From Morganella psychrotolerans_C (GTDB lineage: Bacteria; Pseudomonadota; Gammaproteobacteria; Enterobacterales; Enterobacteriaceae): a stretch of 64,000 nucleotides of DNA. A model generated the notes under the pieces. It was not told where the DNA came from and ran no database searches. It saw only the letters and a list, made by a program, of their open reading frames with translations. A program made the position numbers and the translations under genes. Shown piece by piece: positions 8,787 to 17,387 of the stretch. Positions within the stretch are counted from its first letter, which is position 1, and the number at the start of each line of letters is the position of its first letter. The stretch spans positions 124,001 to 188,000 of the forward strand of contig NZ_CBCPJD010000006.1 in the NCBI RefSeq assembly GCF_965118875.1, read 5' to 3'.

Positions 8787-10102
8787 AATGCGGACTCCGT
8801 GATTTCCCGGCAGGTTTGAGCATAATCCCGGGATTCATCAGTACCCTGCTTCAGCCAGTGCATAATGGCGTGGTATCTGCGGATTATATTGTCATTATCC
8901 GGATTTTTACCGGGCTCATATTCACCAAGCTGAATAAGGAATTCCAGTTCATCATACTGAGCAAGAACCGTCTTTATGGAAGCGGCTGCTTTTTTCTGAT
9001 TTTCGGGGATTATCCGGTTCATTACACGGCTCGCCGATTTCAGAACATCAATGGCAGGATAGTGCTGCATCTCCGCCAGTTTGCGGGTCAGGACTATGTG
9101 TCCGTCAAGAATCGAGCGGGTTTCATCGGCTACCGGTTCATTAAGGTCGTCACCTTCCACCAGAACGGTATAGAGGGCGGTAATTGAACCTTTGTCAGAT
9201 TGTCCGGCTCTTTCCATCAGCACCGGCAACTGTGCAAAAACCGATGGCGGATATCCCTGCCGGGCGGGCGGCTCTCCGGCGGCTAATCCAATCTCCCGTT
9301 GTGCCCTTGCAAACCGGGTGACTGAGTCCATCAACAGCAGTACCCGTTTCCCCCTGTCACGGAAATATTCCGCTATCCGCGTGGCAGTAAAACCGGCTTT
9401 GGCGCGCTCAATGGCGGGTCTGTCTGAGGTTGAAACGACCAGTACCGCTTTTTTCAGCCCCTCTTCACCGAGGTCGTGCTCAATAAACTCATTCAGCTCG
9501 CGTCCGCGCTCACCGACCAGTGCCAATACGCAGATATCTGCCTGTGTATTACGGATAATAGCTGCCAGCAGTGTACTTTTTCCGCCGCCGGCTGCCGCAA
9601 AAATACCCATACGCTGCCCCTCTCCGCAGGTCAGCAGACCATCAATCGCTCTGATGCCCAGAGACAGCGGTGTGGTAATCATCTTCCGGTTCAGTGCCGA
9701 CGGCGGGGGATTATTGAGTAATCCGTACGAGACATCCGGTGGCAGCGTAACGGGTGTCAGTGATTCCCCCAGGCCGTTGAGAATTAGCCCTGTCATCGCA
9801 GGCCACAGGGCAATCTGCAATGGGGAGCCGGTTGCTGTGACCGCTGTATTAGCAGAAATACCGGTGAGTTCCCCGTAAGGTGCGAGTAACGCATCCTGAC
9901 CATCCAGCCCGACGACTTCGGCTTTCAGCTGGTTTTTTTGTGTCAGCAGCAGACAGATTTCACCGATTTTAACGTGACTGACTGATGCGCGGATCAATGT
10001 ACCGGTAACACTGAGCACCCGTCCGTGGAGGGTAAAAAATGTATTACCGGTGATGTCCTGCAGGTGCTGTTTCAGGCGGGTACGTAGTGCGGTTATTGTC
10101 AT
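8783..10102 (-). CDS. sctN: T3SS ATPase SctN (YscN/PscN family)
   Basis: 439 residues, the standard length. A Walker A motif is visible near 169-177 (AAAGGGKST), and a catalytic GERGREL motif follows at about 200. The Walker B segment RVLLLMDSVTRFARAQREIGLAAGEPPARQGYPPS near 255-290 is diagnostic for T3SS/flagellar ATPases. The enzyme unfolds and releases substrates from chaperones at the sorting platform. It is the first gene of the minus-strand block; a GGAGGAG ribosome site lies close upstream, and the plus-strand sctX operon diverges from the same ~220-nt region. Confidence 0.97.
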   Translation of the reverse strand: MTITALRTRLKQHLQDITGNTFFTLHGRVLSVTGTLIRASVSHVKIGEICLLLTQKNQLKAEVVGLDGQDALLAPYGELTGISANTAVTATGSPLQIALWPAMTGLILNGLGESLTPVTLPPDVSYGLLNNPPPSALNRKMITTPLSLGIRAIDGLLTCGEGQRMGIFAAAGGGKSTLLAAIIRNTQADICVLALVGERGRELNEFIEHDLGEEGLKKAVLVVSTSDRPAIERAKAGFTATRIAEYFRDRGKRVLLLMDSVTRFARAQREIGLAAGEPPARQGYPPSVFAQLPVLMERAGQSDKGSITALYTVLVEGDDLNEPVADETRSILDGHIVLTRKLAEMQHYPAIDVLKSASRVMNRIIPENQKKAAASIKTVLAQYDELEFLIQLGEYEPGKNPDNDNIIRRYHAIMHWLKQGTDESRDYAQTCREITESAL

Positions 10103-10145
10103 GAAAACTCCTCCGGGTCAGTCTGACTGAAATAAACCGGTCAGG

Positions 10146-10169
10146 CTGACAGTCATGGAGGCAATTTTA
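10146..10169 (-). promoter_or_regulatory. weak candidate ExsA site upstream of sctN
   Basis: Read on the minus strand this is TAAAA, then TTGCCTCC, then ATGACTGTCAG. It fits parts of the recalled ExsA consensus (A5, then Y-G-R-C-Y, then MYTGAYAK), especially the distal half ACTGTCAG. The GnC centre is poor and the best -10-like hexamer (TTTATT, about 10131-10136) is spaced a little too far away. It shares ACTGTC with the plus-strand candidate at 10192. Confidence 0.3.
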
Positions 10170-10191
10170 GTAAAAACAGTAAATGAAATAT

Positions 10192-10224
10192 AAAAATAAG
10201 CGGATATAACTGTCGGGATATATT
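10192..10224 (+). promoter_or_regulatory. candidate ExsA-dependent promoter for the sctX-sctV operon
   Basis: AAAAATAAG is followed by CGGAT and then ATAACTGTCGG. This fits most of the recalled ExsA consensus: an A-run, a Y-G-R core, then MYTG. A TATATT -10-like hexamer lies at 10219-10224, about 27 nt from the start of the A-run, which is the spacing of ExsA promoters in Pseudomonas. It faces sctX, whose start is 96 nt further on. Confidence 0.45.
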
Positions 10225-10238
10225 TGAGGAAATGCCGT

Positions 10239-10299
10239 TATATCCTTATTCATTCAGACTGCAGGTTCGTTGGCTGCATCCTGAATGACGTTGGATATA
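10239..10299. repeat. short-form (61 bp) palindromic repeat in the sctX leader
   Basis: The ends are TATATCCTTATTCATTCA and TGAATGACGTTGGATATA, inner parts ...CTGCAGG and ...CTGCATCC. It is a short copy of the repeat family found through the window. It falls between the candidate sctX promoter and the sctX start codon, so it would be transcribed as a hairpin in the 5' leader. Confidence 0.85.
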
Positions 10300-10320
10300 T
10301 CCTTTCAGAGGAGGTGACTG

Positions 10321-10692
10321 ATGATTAATAGTATTCCTGCTTACGGGGCTATCCTGCCGGAAAGTGATCCGCAGGAAATGTCAGCCACAATGACACCTGT
10401 TGCAATGAAAACGGTGCCATCCGCAGAATTCAGCGGACATTTTCCGCCGGTACTGGCAGCGCTGTATGACGGCGCAGATATACGTGCAAGGTTGTATCTC
10501 GCCATACAGCCGGTAATTGATCCGCAGTTGATCGGACAACCGGCATTATTTTATGAATTATTAAGTGATCTCTGTTTATTAATAAAACCGGAGTCTGATC
10601 CTGACATCATCGCTGCTTTTTCGATCCTAAGCTCATTACTTGAAAATACGTTACTCCTGCTATCCCACAAAAATTTAATGATAAAAGTGTAA
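10321..10692 (+). CDS. sctX: T3SS early substrate SctX (YscX-like)
   Basis: 123 residues, directly before the SctY-like gene and sctV, as in yscX-yscY-yscV (YscX is 122 residues). Most of the protein is divergent. The C-terminus (ILSSLLENTLLLLSHKNLMIKV) follows the helical, KV-ending C-terminus of YscX. YscX is secreted early and binds SctV with YscY. The start has a near-perfect AGGAGGTGA ribosome site, suggesting strong translation. Unlike the Yersinia and Pseudomonas operons, no popN/tyeA/sycN genes precede it. Confidence 0.72.
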   Translation: MINSIPAYGAILPESDPQEMSATMTPVAMKTVPSAEFSGHFPPVLAALYDGADIRARLYLAIQPVIDPQLIGQPALFYELLSDLCLLIKPESDPDIIAAFSILSSLLENTLLLLSHKNLMIKV

Positions 10693-10696
10693 TGTC

Positions 10697-11023
10697 ATGA
10701 ATCAATTACAAATTGAAGTGTTACTCCAGCAATCCTGGCTACAATTTCAGTATGGGTTTATTAATAACAGCATTACGTTATTACGCACGTTACTTATTTA
10801 TGAGCCGGATCATATCCGCGCCCGCAAAATATTAATTATTGCATTAATTGAAGATAAACAGGGGCAGGAAGCGCTGTTTCAGTGCGCATTGCTGTATCAG
10901 AGAGGATATTGTGATGCTAATCTGCTGCTGTGTGAGGCGCTGGCTTTTCAGCAGGATGGTCTGCATAGTGAAGCGCTGGAGGTCTATTACCGTTATCTGA
11001 TTAAACGGGTGTGCTGTGGCTGA
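10697..11023 (+). CDS. sctY: SctX chaperone SctY (YscY-like TPR protein)
   Basis: 108 residues of helical, TPR-like repeats. The N-terminal segment LLQQSWLQFQYGFINNSITLLRTLLIYEPDHIRARKILIIALIEDKQGQEAL aligns with recalled YscY (LLNGWLQLQCGHAERACILLDALLTLNPEH, then LVALLNNNQGE). YscY escorts YscX and, with it, helps export-gate assembly on SctV. It starts 4 nt after sctX and overlaps sctV by 8 nt. Confidence 0.82.
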   Translation: MNQLQIEVLLQQSWLQFQYGFINNSITLLRTLLIYEPDHIRARKILIIALIEDKQGQEALFQCALLYQRGYCDANLLLCEALAFQQDGLHSEALEVYYRYLIKRVCCG

Positions 11024-13175
11024 TCCCCGTTCACTGCTTCTGCGTATTGCCGGCCGGCAGGATATTTTTCTCGCGCTGTTATTGCTGGCTATTATTTTTA
11101 TGATGATCCTGCCGCTACCGGATTTTATCCTCGATATTCTGATTGCCATCAATATGATGATATCAATCACATTACTGATGATGGCGGTGTATATCCGGTC
11201 TCCGTTACAGTTCTCTGCATTTCCGGTTGTTCTGCTGGTGACCACACTTTTCCGTCTGGCGCTGGCGGTAAGTACAACGCGGATGATTCTGCTGGAAGCC
11301 GATGCCGGGCAAATTGTGGCGACATTCGGTGAATTTGTTGTCGGTGGCAATCTGGTGGTGGGCATTGTTATTTTCCTTATTATCACGGTGGTGCAATTTC
11401 TGGTGATCACCAAAGGTGCTGAACGGGTGGCAGAAGTCAGCGCCCGATTCTCCCTTGATGCGATGCCGGGCAAACAAATGAGTATTGATGGTGATATGCG
11501 CGCAGGCGTTATCAACATGGATGAAGCCCGCGAGCGGCGCCGGGAAGTGGAAAAAGAGAGTCAGATGTTCGGTTCGATGGATGGCGCAATGAAATTTATC
11601 AAGGGTGATGCTATCGCAGGGCTGGTGATTATCTGTGTCAATATTCTCGGCGGGCTGGCTATCGGTACCGGGCAAAAAGGAATGGCGGCGGGGGATGCCC
11701 TGCAACTCTACAGTATTCTGACCGTCGGGGATGGAATGGTCTCTCAGATCCCCGCATTATTAATTGCGGTTACGTCTGGTATTATTGTTACACGCGTTTC
11801 TTCCGAAGATTCAGCTGACCTCGGGAATGATATCGGGCGTCAGATAACCGGACAGCCGCAGGCCTTGCAGGTTGGAGGTTTTTTACTTTTCCTGTTTGGT
11901 ATGGTTCCCGGATTTCCGGTACTGACATTTATGATCCTGGCACTGATATTAACGGGCGGAGGATATCTGTTAAAGCGCCGGATACGGCATCAGGCCGGGG
12001 GGCAGGAACAATCACTGAGTGCGGCGGTAGCGGGTGGTGCCGGAGCCCCGGTGCTGCGTTCTGCAAATCAGGCGGCAAAACCCGGCAACAGTGATGATGC
12101 ACTGGCTGAACCGGAAACATTTGCGCTTACTGTACCGCTGCTGATGGAGTTCAGCACATCACTACATGACAGATTATATGCCGATGATTTTAATCAGGCT
12201 TTAGTACAACTGCGCCGCAGTCTCTATCTCTCACTGGGTGTCCCGTTTCCCGGTGTTTATCTGCATTTTTCTGAGCATGTCCCGGCTGATTCTTATCGGA
12301 TCTTCTTACAGGAGGTTCCGGTCGGAAAGGGGCTTTTACCGGAAGATAAGTTACTGGTGAGAGAAGAGGAGAAGCAACTGACTATGCTCGGTATTGAGTA
12401 TGAGAACGGCGAAGCATGGTTTGATGGTTCGCCGGCTTACTGGATTGAGCTGAAGGGATCGGAGCGCGCAGAAAAAACCGGCTTACGTTGTTTATCTTCT
12501 ATGGCGATTATTAAAGCGCATCTGGCGTTTATATTACAAAAATACGCGGCTGATTTTATTGGTATTCAGGAAACCCGCTATTTACTTGAACAGATGGAAG
12601 GCAGTTTTAGTGAATTAGTCAGGGAAGCTCAGCGGGTGGTTCCGCTCTATAAAATGACGGATGTTCTGCAACGTCTGGTGGCGGAGGATATTTCTATCCG
12701 TAATATGCGCACCATTCTGGAAGCCCTGACTACGTGGGGACAAAATGAAAAAGACATTATTATGCTGACTGAATATGTACGGGGTGAATTGAGCCGCTAT
12801 ATTTGCCACAAATACAGTAATGGCAATCATGTTCTGCCGGCCTTTTTATATGATCACGAACTGGAAGATCTTATCCGTAGTCATATCAGGCAGACTATTT
12901 CCGGCAGTTATCTGGCTCTGCCGCCGGCGGTACATGAAACATTATTGACGGTAATGAAAGCGATGCTGGGGGATTTACAAAAAATGATGAATAAACCTGT
13001 GCTTATTGTATCACGGGATATCCGCCGCTATGTAAAACGATTTATTGAGCAGGAATTTGAGGCATTACCGGTTCTTTCTTATCAGGAGTTACTACCGACG
13101 ATGAATATTCAGCCTCTTGGCAGAGTAAAAATCGATGAAGTGATAAACTCGCAGGTGGATAATGACATAAATTAA
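11016..13175 (+). CDS. sctV: T3SS export gate protein SctV (LcrD/PcrD family)
   Basis: 719-residue FHIPEP-family protein with about eight membrane helices in residues 15-320. The diagnostic cytoplasmic loop reads FSLDAMPGKQMSIDGDMRAGVI, then EARERRREVEKESQMFGSMDGAMKFIKGDAIAG, near 145-205. The remaining ~370 residues form the cytoplasmic domain that assembles as a nonameric ring and receives chaperone-effector pairs. The start is GTG at 11016, inside the sctY end, so the two are translationally coupled. Length matches LcrD (704). Confidence 0.97.
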   Translation: MADPRSLLLRIAGRQDIFLALLLLAIIFMMILPLPDFILDILIAINMMISITLLMMAVYIRSPLQFSAFPVVLLVTTLFRLALAVSTTRMILLEADAGQIVATFGEFVVGGNLVVGIVIFLIITVVQFLVITKGAERVAEVSARFSLDAMPGKQMSIDGDMRAGVINMDEARERRREVEKESQMFGSMDGAMKFIKGDAIAGLVIICVNILGGLAIGTGQKGMAAGDALQLYSILTVGDGMVSQIPALLIAVTSGIIVTRVSSEDSADLGNDIGRQITGQPQALQVGGFLLFLFGMVPGFPVLTFMILALILTGGGYLLKRRIRHQAGGQEQSLSAAVAGGAGAPVLRSANQAAKPGNSDDALAEPETFALTVPLLMEFSTSLHDRLYADDFNQALVQLRRSLYLSLGVPFPGVYLHFSEHVPADSYRIFLQEVPVGKGLLPEDKLLVREEEKQLTMLGIEYENGEAWFDGSPAYWIELKGSERAEKTGLRCLSSMAIIKAHLAFILQKYAADFIGIQETRYLLEQMEGSFSELVREAQRVVPLYKMTDVLQRLVAEDISIRNMRTILEALTTWGQNEKDIIMLTEYVRGELSRYICHKYSNGNHVLPAFLYDHELEDLIRSHIRQTISGSYLALPPAVHETLLTVMKAMLGDLQKMMNKPVLIVSRDIRRYVKRFIEQEFEALPVLSYQELLPTMNIQPLGRVKIDEVINSQVDNDIN

Positions 13176-13201
13176 GGGGTTTTCACCTTATTATTCTTCG
13201 C

Positions 13202-13366
13202 ATGGAAAATGAAAAAATAATAAAAAAAACACTGTCTGACAGTATTTCAGTCCTCAGGGAATATGAGAGTTATTATGAGCAATACACCCGGCTGTTAGTG
13301 CGATTGGCTATTCCTCAGACCATTGTGGATTTATACCTGAAAAAAACAAATTCATCCGATAAATAA
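13202..13366 (+). CDS. short LcrG/PcrG-like plug protein
   Basis: A 54-residue frame (MENEKIIKKTLSDSISVLRE..., ending KKTNSSDK) lies between sctV and the V-antigen gene, where lcrG/pcrG is found. LcrG binds LcrV and blocks secretion before cell contact. The helical, Leu/Glu/Lys-rich character and the ...LAIPQTIVDLYL segment resemble the LcrG GLTPEAVMKIF helix, but it is about half the usual length (95-98). No good ribosome site is visible, and the following gene has one. The gene call itself is fairly likely; the LcrG identity rests on position. Confidence 0.55.
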   Translation: MENEKIIKKTLSDSISVLREYESYYEQYTRLLVRLAIPQTIVDLYLKKTNSSDK

Positions 13367-13375
13367 GGTGGCGCA

Positions 13376-14260
13376 ATGGATAGCATTGCAAGTATTAATA
13401 AATTAAATTTTAATATTACTGGTAATAATGATTCATTTGATTTTGGAAATTATAAACTGGTTTCCGGTTTGCTTGATAAATATGGTATAAAATTGCGGAG
13501 TGATGAGTGTAAACAGATTTCACCTGACCTTATTATTGAACGATTTTGTCATAAAAATAATATTACTATTGATAAAACTCAGCTGGATAAAAACATTAAC
13601 AGCATTCTTCCGACAGTAGGTGATTCGATAGATATGAAGTCACTGCTGATGGTGGTAAGTTTGGGCGGTCAGAGAAGCAGTATCGCCGATGATATTCTGT
13701 CCGGTATGAATAACAGTGTGGATAGCACGCGGGAAATACGTGACAATATTAAAGAACAGCTTCATGAATTGGCTATTGAATTAAAAATATTCAGTATTAT
13801 TCAGTCTCATATTAATAAGGCGATGTCATCATCCAAACAGGAAATCGCTATTGATAATAGTGGGCAGAATCTTCTGGACCCATCATTGTATGGTATGACA
13901 GCAAAAGAATTTAATGGGCCGCCGCCTTCAAAAGAAAAAGTATTTTTGGATAAAATTGTGGGTAAAGAAACAATGTCCGGAGATGTATTGTCAATAAAAT
14001 ATTTTTTACAGAGTGATAAGAAATCATCACCTGCAATGACAGGGCTTGATAACACATATTCCTATGATAAAAACAATAATAAATTAGGGCATTTTGCCAG
14101 TATGGTTGGTGATATTACCCGTCCGCTTAATGATCTGGTTAATGAAAAAAGCACACAATTGAATGAAGCCAGTAATATATATAACTCATCAATTGAAGCG
14201 TTAACCCGTTTTATTCAAAAACTTGACACGTTACTTCAGGATTTATCAAGATCTCTATAA
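13376..14260 (+). CDS. sctA: T3SS needle-tip protein, LcrV/PcrV (V antigen) family
   Basis: 294 residues. The C-terminal helix NEKSTQLNEASNIYNSSIEALTRFIQKLDTLLQDL closely follows the C-terminus of LcrV/PcrV (EKTTQL...FNSAIEALNRFIQKYDS). That helix makes the intramolecular coiled coil and caps the needle. The central globular part is divergent and AT-rich. Tip proteins let the translocators form a pore in the host membrane and are often exposed antigens. An AAGGTGG ribosome site precedes the ATG, which lies 9 nt after the LcrG-like gene. Confidence 0.88.
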   Translation: MDSIASINKLNFNITGNNDSFDFGNYKLVSGLLDKYGIKLRSDECKQISPDLIIERFCHKNNITIDKTQLDKNINSILPTVGDSIDMKSLLMVVSLGGQRSSIADDILSGMNNSVDSTREIRDNIKEQLHELAIELKIFSIIQSHINKAMSSSKQEIAIDNSGQNLLDPSLYGMTAKEFNGPPPSKEKVFLDKIVGKETMSGDVLSIKYFLQSDKKSSPAMTGLDNTYSYDKNNNKLGHFASMVGDITRPLNDLVNEKSTQLNEASNIYNSSIEALTRFIQKLDTLLQDLSRSL

Positions 14261-14275
14261 TTAAAGGAAAATGAC

Positions 14276-14770
14276 ATGGATGTTGCTGGTAATCATGCAG
14301 TAGAAACAGAGCTGAATAAATTTATTGCTGAAGGCGGTTCATTAGCCATGCTGAAAAATATCTCTGAAGCTGAATTGGAAAAAATATATGCCGTTGCATA
14401 TGATTTTTATGAATCAGGTAAATATCAGGATGCCGAAAGCTTATTTCAGGTGCTGTGTATTCTTAATCATTATGATACCCGGTTTTTTCTCGCATTAGGT
14501 GCCTGCCGTCAGCATCAGGAACTTTATCACCCGGCGCTGGAAACGTATAGCTATGCATCGCTGATGTCACCGTCAGATCCGCGTTTTCCGTTCCATGCAG
14601 GTGAGTGCTTACTTCATATGAAAGAGTTCAGTACCGCAAAACAGGCATTTGCAGGTGCGCAGTTACTGGCAAAAACACAGTCCGGTTATGAATCACTGGC
14701 AGAAAAGGCCGGAGTGATGCTGGCAGCGGCCACAGCACAGGCGGAGGCAGGAAATGCAAAATGTCACTGA
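14276..14770 (+). CDS. sycD: translocator chaperone SycD/PcrH (LcrH) family
   Basis: 164 residues with three tandem TPRs: AVAYDFYESGKYQDAESLFQVLCILNHYDTRFFLALGACRQHQELYHPALETYSYASLMSPSDPRFPFHAGECLLHMKEF. This is the class II chaperone signature of LcrH/PcrH/SicA. It keeps both translocators (the next two genes) soluble before export, and in Yersinia also acts in regulation. It overlaps sctE by 17 nt. Confidence 0.93.
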   Translation: MDVAGNHAVETELNKFIAEGGSLAMLKNISEAELEKIYAVAYDFYESGKYQDAESLFQVLCILNHYDTRFFLALGACRQHQELYHPALETYSYASLMSPSDPRFPFHAGECLLHMKEFSTAKQAFAGAQLLAKTQSGYESLAEKAGVMLAAATAQAEAGNAKCH

Positions 14771-15830
14771 TTTTCCGGGGGTAAGAGTCACTTTTCCGGC
14801 AGAAACCGATCCTGTCACCGGGATTGCGCCATCTTCTGTGCAACAGAGCGGAAAAACACCGGTTGAGCCATTGCTTGTACCGCGGGAGACGGGGGATCAA
14901 GAGATAAAAAAAGCGCTAATTCCGCTTGATAAACCGGATGTTGTATTGCCGGATAACACTGAGGATATTGCGGATAAAGCCAATAATATTGTTGATAAAG
15001 GCGCACACAGCAGTTGGCAGGCGCTGATCACCAGCAGGGACACGATTGAAAAAGCATTGGCGAAAGGAAACTTTGAAACAGAGCTGGCGCTGCTGCTGAC
15101 ACAGATAAAATCTGACATGAAAGAGATGAAAGTCAGTCAGATCCGGCAGGCCCGGGAAGAAAATACCCGGAAAATTGCCGAAAACCACGAACAGCTCAAA
15201 GAAGCAGAAAGCCGTTTTGAGGAAGCAGAACGTTCGCGGACAGCAAATAAAATATTCGGTTGGCTGAGCACGGCTGTTTCTGCCATCGCGGGCGCGGTTT
15301 TAGTGGCAACCGGTGTGGGGGCGCTCGCCGGTGCCATGATGATAGCCAGTGCGGTAACCAGCGCATCTTCACAGATTATCAATGAGATGGCAGAAGCCGG
15401 GATGATTGATGATGACACAATGAAGTATCTGGGACCCGCGATGGCCGGGTTGCAGGTCGCAGTGGGGATTGCAACCTGTGTTGTCACGTTCGGCGGCGGA
15501 GCTGTCAGTGCTGTTGCGCAGGAAGGTGTTCATGCCGGGCAGATGCTGGCGCAGACCGGGTTATCTGTTTCCGGCTCCGTTCTGGATGCCGGTGCGGTAA
15601 TTTCAGGCACGACGGCATCTGTCCTGGCGAATATGGGCAATAAGGAAATTGCAGGCTCTCAGGAAACAAAAGGTCAGATGGTGTTGCTACAGCAGGCAAT
15701 GGAAAAACTTCAGAACGAGTTTGGCAAAATGATCTCGCAATACCAGGATGCGATGGCGGAGTTATCCCGTTTTTCTCAGGAAAAAGCGGATATCGCCCGG
15801 CTGGTCGCAACGGCTGCGACAGAAAAGTAA
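14754..15830 (+). CDS. sctE: T3SS major translocator SctE (YopB/PopB family)
   Basis: 358 residues. A soluble N-terminal part with a coiled-coil stretch (about 115-165) is followed by two long hydrophobic segments: about 164-205 (KIFGWLSTAVSAIAGAVLVATGVGALAGAMMIASAVTSAS) and about 225-255. A Gln-rich helical C-terminus closes the protein. This is the layout of YopB/PopB, which inserts into the host membrane and forms the pore with SctB. It lies between its chaperone and SctB, as in pcrH-popB-popD. Confidence 0.93.
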   Translation: MQNVTDFPGVRVTFPAETDPVTGIAPSSVQQSGKTPVEPLLVPRETGDQEIKKALIPLDKPDVVLPDNTEDIADKANNIVDKGAHSSWQALITSRDTIEKALAKGNFETELALLLTQIKSDMKEMKVSQIRQAREENTRKIAENHEQLKEAESRFEEAERSRTANKIFGWLSTAVSAIAGAVLVATGVGALAGAMMIASAVTSASSQIINEMAEAGMIDDDTMKYLGPAMAGLQVAVGIATCVVTFGGGAVSAVAQEGVHAGQMLAQTGLSVSGSVLDAGAVISGTTASVLANMGNKEIAGSQETKGQMVLLQQAMEKLQNEFGKMISQYQDAMAELSRFSQEKADIARLVATAATEK

Positions 15831-15887
15831 GTAAGAACGTAATCATATTAAAATCAATACATTAATTTATAAAATAGGGAAATAAAT

Positions 15888-16775
15888 ATGGACGCAATTC
15901 ATGGACCGAAAACGGCTGTAATTACAATGAATGATATTCAGCAGCCGGAAAGTAAACCGGTGAAAGCAACAGAGTCCGGTGTGAAAACATCGGTGGAAAT
16001 GGGGCATTCACCTGTGAAAAATGATGTGGCTCAGGGGGATATCACTATTACGCCACCGAAAACATCCGCAGACGGGAAAGACAGCGGTATGCTGGATAAA
16101 GTTTCATCATCACTGGCTGATTTACAATCACTGCTCAGCAGTATAAAGGACGCGAAAGATCAGATAAGTGGCAAACTGAATGAGCTGAAAAATGCCGCGT
16201 CAGCAGATAATCTGAAAGCGTCTGCCTCTGAACTGAATCTGAGTTCAAACTGGCAGATTGCATTCTCCGTTATTTCCGGCGCACTGTCTTTGGGTACAAT
16301 GATACTGAGCAGTGTGACTGCATATCAGGATCACGCAGCAGCGCAGCAGGAAAATACACTGAAAAGCGGCATTGATAAAACTCAGGGGGATATTACCAAA
16401 ACGACAGATGCACTGAAAAACCCGGATCTGACCGCAGAAAACAAAACTGCGCTGGAAAGTCAGTTGTCAGAGCTGAAAGTATCTTTGGTGTCTCAGCAGA
16501 GCGCATTAAGTGAATTACAGGCAGGTTCGGAAACCCGCAAAGCGTGGACAGACCTGGCTCTCAGCCTGATGCAGGGGACCTCCGGTTTTATTAATGACAA
16601 TTTGATCACTCAGAATAAAAAAGAAACAGAAACGACGGATAATACGACGAAAAATAAAGGTGATTCTCTTTCTGAGCTGGATGACATCATTAAAAAATCA
16701 GAAGCGGTGCTGGATAAAGTAAAAGACAATGCCGTTCAGGCAAAGGACTTTTTACAAGTTCCTGCAAGAGCATAA
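15888..16775 (+). CDS. sctB: T3SS minor translocator SctB (YopD/PopD family)
   Basis: 295 residues with one hydrophobic segment (about residues 122-146, SNWQIAFSVISGALSLGTMILSSVTAYQ) flanked by amphipathic helices. The Asp/Lys-rich C-terminus is the place where YopD/PopD carry their amphipathic, chaperone-contacting helix. With SctE it forms the host-membrane pore. A separate ribosome site precedes it 58 nt after sctE. A hairpin terminator follows the stop. Confidence 0.88.
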   Translation: MDAIHGPKTAVITMNDIQQPESKPVKATESGVKTSVEMGHSPVKNDVAQGDITITPPKTSADGKDSGMLDKVSSSLADLQSLLSSIKDAKDQISGKLNELKNAASADNLKASASELNLSSNWQIAFSVISGALSLGTMILSSVTAYQDHAAAQQENTLKSGIDKTQGDITKTTDALKNPDLTAENKTALESQLSELKVSLVSQQSALSELQAGSETRKAWTDLALSLMQGTSGFINDNLITQNKKETETTDNTTKNKGDSLSELDDIIKKSEAVLDKVKDNAVQAKDFLQVPARA

Positions 16776-16798
16776 ATATAATCACAATTTTTAATACA

Positions 16799-16820
16799 GG
16801 GGGCGCAATTGCGTCCTTTT
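16799..16820 (+). terminator. intrinsic terminator after sctB
   Basis: GGGCGC-AATT-GCGTCC forms a 6-bp stem with one G-T pair, followed by TTTT and more T-rich sequence. It would end the sctX-sctB transcript and leave the pilotin gene to its own promoter or to read-through. Confidence 0.6.
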
Positions 16821-16898
16821 GCTATTTTTACGACGTTAATTATAAGTCCGGGAAACGAACGTTTTATACAATTAATTCTCTTTTTCTGAGAGGTTACG

Positions 16899-17297
16899 AT
16901 GAAACGTTATTTTTTTTTGCCGGTGACTATTTTATCAATGATAGTTTTATCAGTGATAGCGTTGACAGGATGTGTGGCGGTCAGTCCGGCTACCCCTGTG
17001 CGGCTCATCGGGCATGTAGAGCTGCGGGACTTTCGTTATGAACAGCAGACACTGGTACTGACGGTGTCTGGTGCAAAAAAAACGGGAGAAGCACCTGTTA
17101 TACAGCAACGTGCTGAGGTCTCTGTTTTACCTTATTATTTTGATTTTGAATTGCCGTATTTCACACAAAAGGATCAGCCGCTCAAAATAAATGTGCAATT
17201 ACTGCGGGCGGATCATTCTGTGGTTGAGGCGGAGCAGGAGCAGCATGTTGTTCCCGGAAATGCCGTTAATATAACGCTGAACCGTGTTCCGGAATAA
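16899..17297 (+). CDS. sctG: YscW/ExsB-like pilotin lipoprotein
   Basis: 132 residues with a lipoprotein signal peptide (VIALTGC, Cys about residue 25). A single YbaY/YscW-type beta domain follows: GHVELRDFRYEQQTLVLTVSGAKK, then PYYFDFELPYF and KINVQLLRADHSVV. In Yersinia (YscW/VirG) and Pseudomonas (ExsB) such lipoproteins carry the secretin SctC to the outer membrane. In Pseudomonas exsB lies between the translocator genes and exsA; here it also follows the translocators, but exsA has moved to the far side of the cluster. Confidence 0.85.
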   Translation: MKRYFFLPVTILSMIVLSVIALTGCVAVSPATPVRLIGHVELRDFRYEQQTLVLTVSGAKKTGEAPVIQQRAEVSVLPYYFDFELPYFTQKDQPLKINVQLLRADHSVVEAEQEQHVVPGNAVNITLNRVPE

Positions 17298-17387
17298 GCA
17301 CTCTGTTTTTGTGCGTTTTATCCCTTGCTTATATAGCCTGTTTTAATCATTATATAAAAAAATATATAACGGTTAGGTGGAATTTCT

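Noticed and set aside
282..16775. Assignment to the SPI-1/Inv-Spa T3SS type
   Set aside because: Gene order NOPQRSTU, SctX/SctY, an LcrV-like tip, and ExsA/ExsD are marks of the Ysc/Psc type.
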